A stretch of DNA of 64,000 bases, taken from assembly GCA_020081605.1 (NCBI GenBank), contig JAHREC010000018.1:1674001-1738000 (forward strand), in the 5' to 3' direction. Source of the DNA: Albifimbria verrucaria (taxonomy: Eukaryota; Ascomycota; Sordariomycetes; Hypocreales; Stachybotryaceae). A model generated the notes under the pieces. That model was given only the letters and a program-made list of their open reading frames with translations, did not search any database and was not told the origin of the DNA. This document shows positions 61,904 through 64,000 of this stretch, in pieces. Both the position numbers and the translations under genes were made by a program. The first letter of the stretch is position 1, and each line of letters starts with the position of its first letter.

Positions 61904-64000
61904 TTTGGTTGATTTGAAGGGATGAGAGGACAAAAGTCTAGAACGAGTTGTTGAAGAGAGGCTCGAAGAGTATATTAGAGAGCAAAGAAGCGAAGAGCCA
62001 CCAGGGCTGTATAAGTCAAGAGATGAGAAAAGGGAGAAGGAGGCTTGAGAAGCTGTTGAGTTGTGAGTGTGATGAGGAAAAGACAGACTGAAGGCAGAGG
62101 AGGTGGCGTCTTAAATAGAAGTCTTGGCCAAGCGGCCATCGAAGCTTGGCTTTGCCTCCCGCAGCACCAGATCAAAGGTCACGGACTTCACGTTTCGGCG
62201 CATCACGGAGGAGGTGGACATGCACAGCCGCGCTGTCATCGAAAGATGCGCCTGAAGAGGCTAGGAGGCGGAAACCCCTGGTCCCTTGAGGTGGACAGAC
62301 TGGCTGAAGTCGCACGACTGGAGGAGCAAGCGGCAAAGGCCCAGAGGTGGCAGTATTCCTCAGCCTGGGCTCGGCGGAGAGGCCAAATCTAGCGAGCCAT
62401 CCGTTGTTGCGATTGGGCAGAGGAGGCTGCCAGGGCTGTATCGAGAGTGGGCATGGCGGGTTTCGGCGGCTGGGTACCTGGAGACGCGGGACGATCATGG
62501 AGACGCTTGTTTTTCCACGGGCGATCTGAGCTCACGACAGGGGCAAACGAGTTTCGAAGGGCGAGAAGCAAAGCACGGCTGCACAAAACATCTACAACCA
62601 CAAACAGCCAGCCAGCTATGGAGTCGCACACCAAAGTGTCGTCGATGGAGTGGGGCCGTTCATGGGACGGTTACCGGGATGATGCTAGCTGGCGTGTGGG
62701 AACTCATGGAGCAGGCAAAGGGGCCGTGTGGTCGTTCCAGAGACGCGTTGCTGAAACGGAAGTTGGTTTGGAAAGCTTGGAAGAGCCTTGGACGCAGGAC
62801 GTTGGTCGTGGCTCCGATGGATGATCCGGGCCCCAGCCGGCCAAACCCTGCTCCGCTCCGGCTCACTCGAGCCGAGAAGATCGACCGCAAGGGTAAAAAG
62901 CAAAGCTGCATCTCCACACCTTCTCCCCTTCCACCCACTACGCAGGCTTCCCGTACAGACCCCTGAAACGCACGGCCGACTCAAATTGCCATTCTCCAAC
63001 ACGTTTGAAAACACACCAAGCTAGACCTCGCCGTTCCCCAGCAGCACCCAGCAGCACCCAGCAGCACCCAGCATCCAGCACCCGAGCGGTGCAGGGGCAT
63101 GAGACTCCTCAGGAGGCGCGTGCAACCCAGAACAAAACGGCAGCATCGTCATGCCAAATCCCAAACCAAACCAAACAGAGACAAGCTTGCTTGGATGCCT
63201 TCTTTGCATGTTCCTTTTGTTCCGTTCCGGGCTCGATGATCTGCACTGCGCACCAACGTCCTCAGCCCTTCTTCATAAACTTGATACGAAACCACAACGG
63301 GCTTCAGGTCGGTTCACGTTGCAGGCGCCGGACTTCCTCTCCTGATGCTTCGACATGTTGAGAGACTCAGGTGGCGGACTGCTTCATGCGACTGTTGAGC
63401 GGAAATGCACGATGAGAAAGAACTGCGAGAACCGCACTGGAACGAGCGCCAGCTCCATCATAACACAGGCCACCAGCTTGTCAGAACACGGTCAACAACT
63501 CTAAACTTCAGAAACCTGTCATCGAACTTCAGCGTTCTGGCTTCTATTCCGCAAGGACCGCGCGGTGCCCACGGCAGGACTTGTGAAGTGCTTGCTTTTC
63601 GCATCTACAGCTTGTCCTGAGACGCCCCAGCCGCATTTTCCTCCCAACATCACAACTTGGCTGCATGTTGCTCCATAGGTGACTCCGTCTTGCTTCTGGT
63701 TGATTAAGACTTGCCCTCAGCGCCTGGCAAAGCGCATGAGATCCGATGTTTTCTTTGGAGAACCCCCTCTGCCCACTCTTCTAGCTCCTTTCTCGTCCCA
63801 TTCCCACTGTCAACCCCAACAAGGGCGCCAAGGGACGCATATTTCCCGGTCGGTGAGTTTGGTTTCCGCGATCATCGTGCGACAACACCGTTGAGCTCAG
63901 TGCCTCACGGACAAATTCTTACGCCGTGCTGGTGTTCGTTGACAAATTAGAGTGACTCAGAAGGCCTTTCTCCATGTAAACGCCGATGGATCAAGAGGAA
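61904..64000. other. Upstream region of the Egh16-like gene to window end
   Basis: 2.1 kb. 61904-62110 looks like a purine-rich leader of the minus-strand gene. The rest holds overlapping ORFs on both strands (for example 62286-62966) without recognisable content, and a decamer repeat at 63041-63070. No supportable gene; one may start beyond the edge. Confidence 0.5.
63041..63070. repeat. Three tandem copies of GCAGCACCCA
   Basis: Perfect 10-bp direct repeat, three copies (63041, 63051, 63061) followed by a degenerate fourth. Confidence 0.9.

Noticed and set aside
62286..62966. 226-codon + strand ORF upstream of the Egh16-like gene
   Set aside because: No motifs, overlapped by equally long ORFs in other frames and on the other strand; composition not protein-like.

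Overview
The window is a 64-kb stretch of nuclear DNA from a filamentous ascomycete. Short introns (about 45-110 nt) with GTAAGT/GTATGT donors, CTAAC-like branch sites and YAG acceptors, closely spaced genes on both strands, and the gene families present (KRE2/GT15 mannosyltransferase, RTA1 protein, Egh16-like secreted protein, PKC1 with HR1-C2-C1 layout) point to Pezizomycotina, most likely Sordariomycetes. Placement in Hypocreales is only an impression. No rRNA, tRNA, CRISPR array or intact transposon was recognised.

Layout, left to right. 0-20 kb: 5' part of PAT1 (-), mitochondrial dihydroorotate dehydrogenase (+), glutathionyl-hydroquinone reductase (-), KRE2-type mannosyltransferase (+), mitochondrial ribosomal protein S12 (-) divergent from a short/branched-chain acyl-CoA dehydrogenase (+), then protein kinase C (-). 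A gene-poor 2.4-kb stretch follows. 20-35 kb: an orphan ORF, SHE9/MDM33 (-), a HAD phosphatase (+), an MFS transporter (-), an EIF1AD-like protein (+) almost touching ALG3 (-), D-amino-acid oxidase (-), a mitochondrial thioredoxin with a CHPC active site (-), and a large unknown basic/Ser-rich protein (-). 35-39.5 kb holds no recognisable gene. 39.5-64 kb: NUF2 (+), a 252-aa unknown (-), AP-3 beta (+), an RTA1-like membrane protein (-), 3-hydroxyisobutyrate dehydrogenase (-), a BQT4-like APSES/membrane protein (-), Rho-GDI (+), PPG1 phosphatase (-), a CCHC zinc-knuckle protein (+), and a secreted Egh16-like protein (-).

This is a housekeeping neighbourhood, not a biosynthetic cluster. Several genes share themes: cell wall and glycosylation (KRE2, ALG3, PKC1, Rho-GDI), mitochondrial function (DHODH, MRPS12, SHE9, acyl-CoA dehydrogenase, HIBADH, thioredoxin; the last two dehydrogenases both serve branched-chain amino-acid breakdown), and chromosome/nuclear-envelope biology (NUF2, BQT4-like). 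I see no evidence that they act as one unit.

The strongest unexpected signal is technical. About 50 places in 18 of the 25 recognisable genes carry a reading-frame break that is explained by one missing base (sometimes two), nearly all in G/C runs, while the protein continues perfectly in the next frame. The pattern fits homopolymer under-calling in the assembly rather than gene decay. CDS spans below are therefore given as whole genes with the breaks listed. I did not find a convincing undescribed biological system. The best biological leads are the CHPC thioredoxin, the dibasic-bracketed acidic peptide in the Egh16-like protein, a possible RecA-like-fold protein next to NUF2, and dispersed GGTACC palindromes in intergenic DNA.
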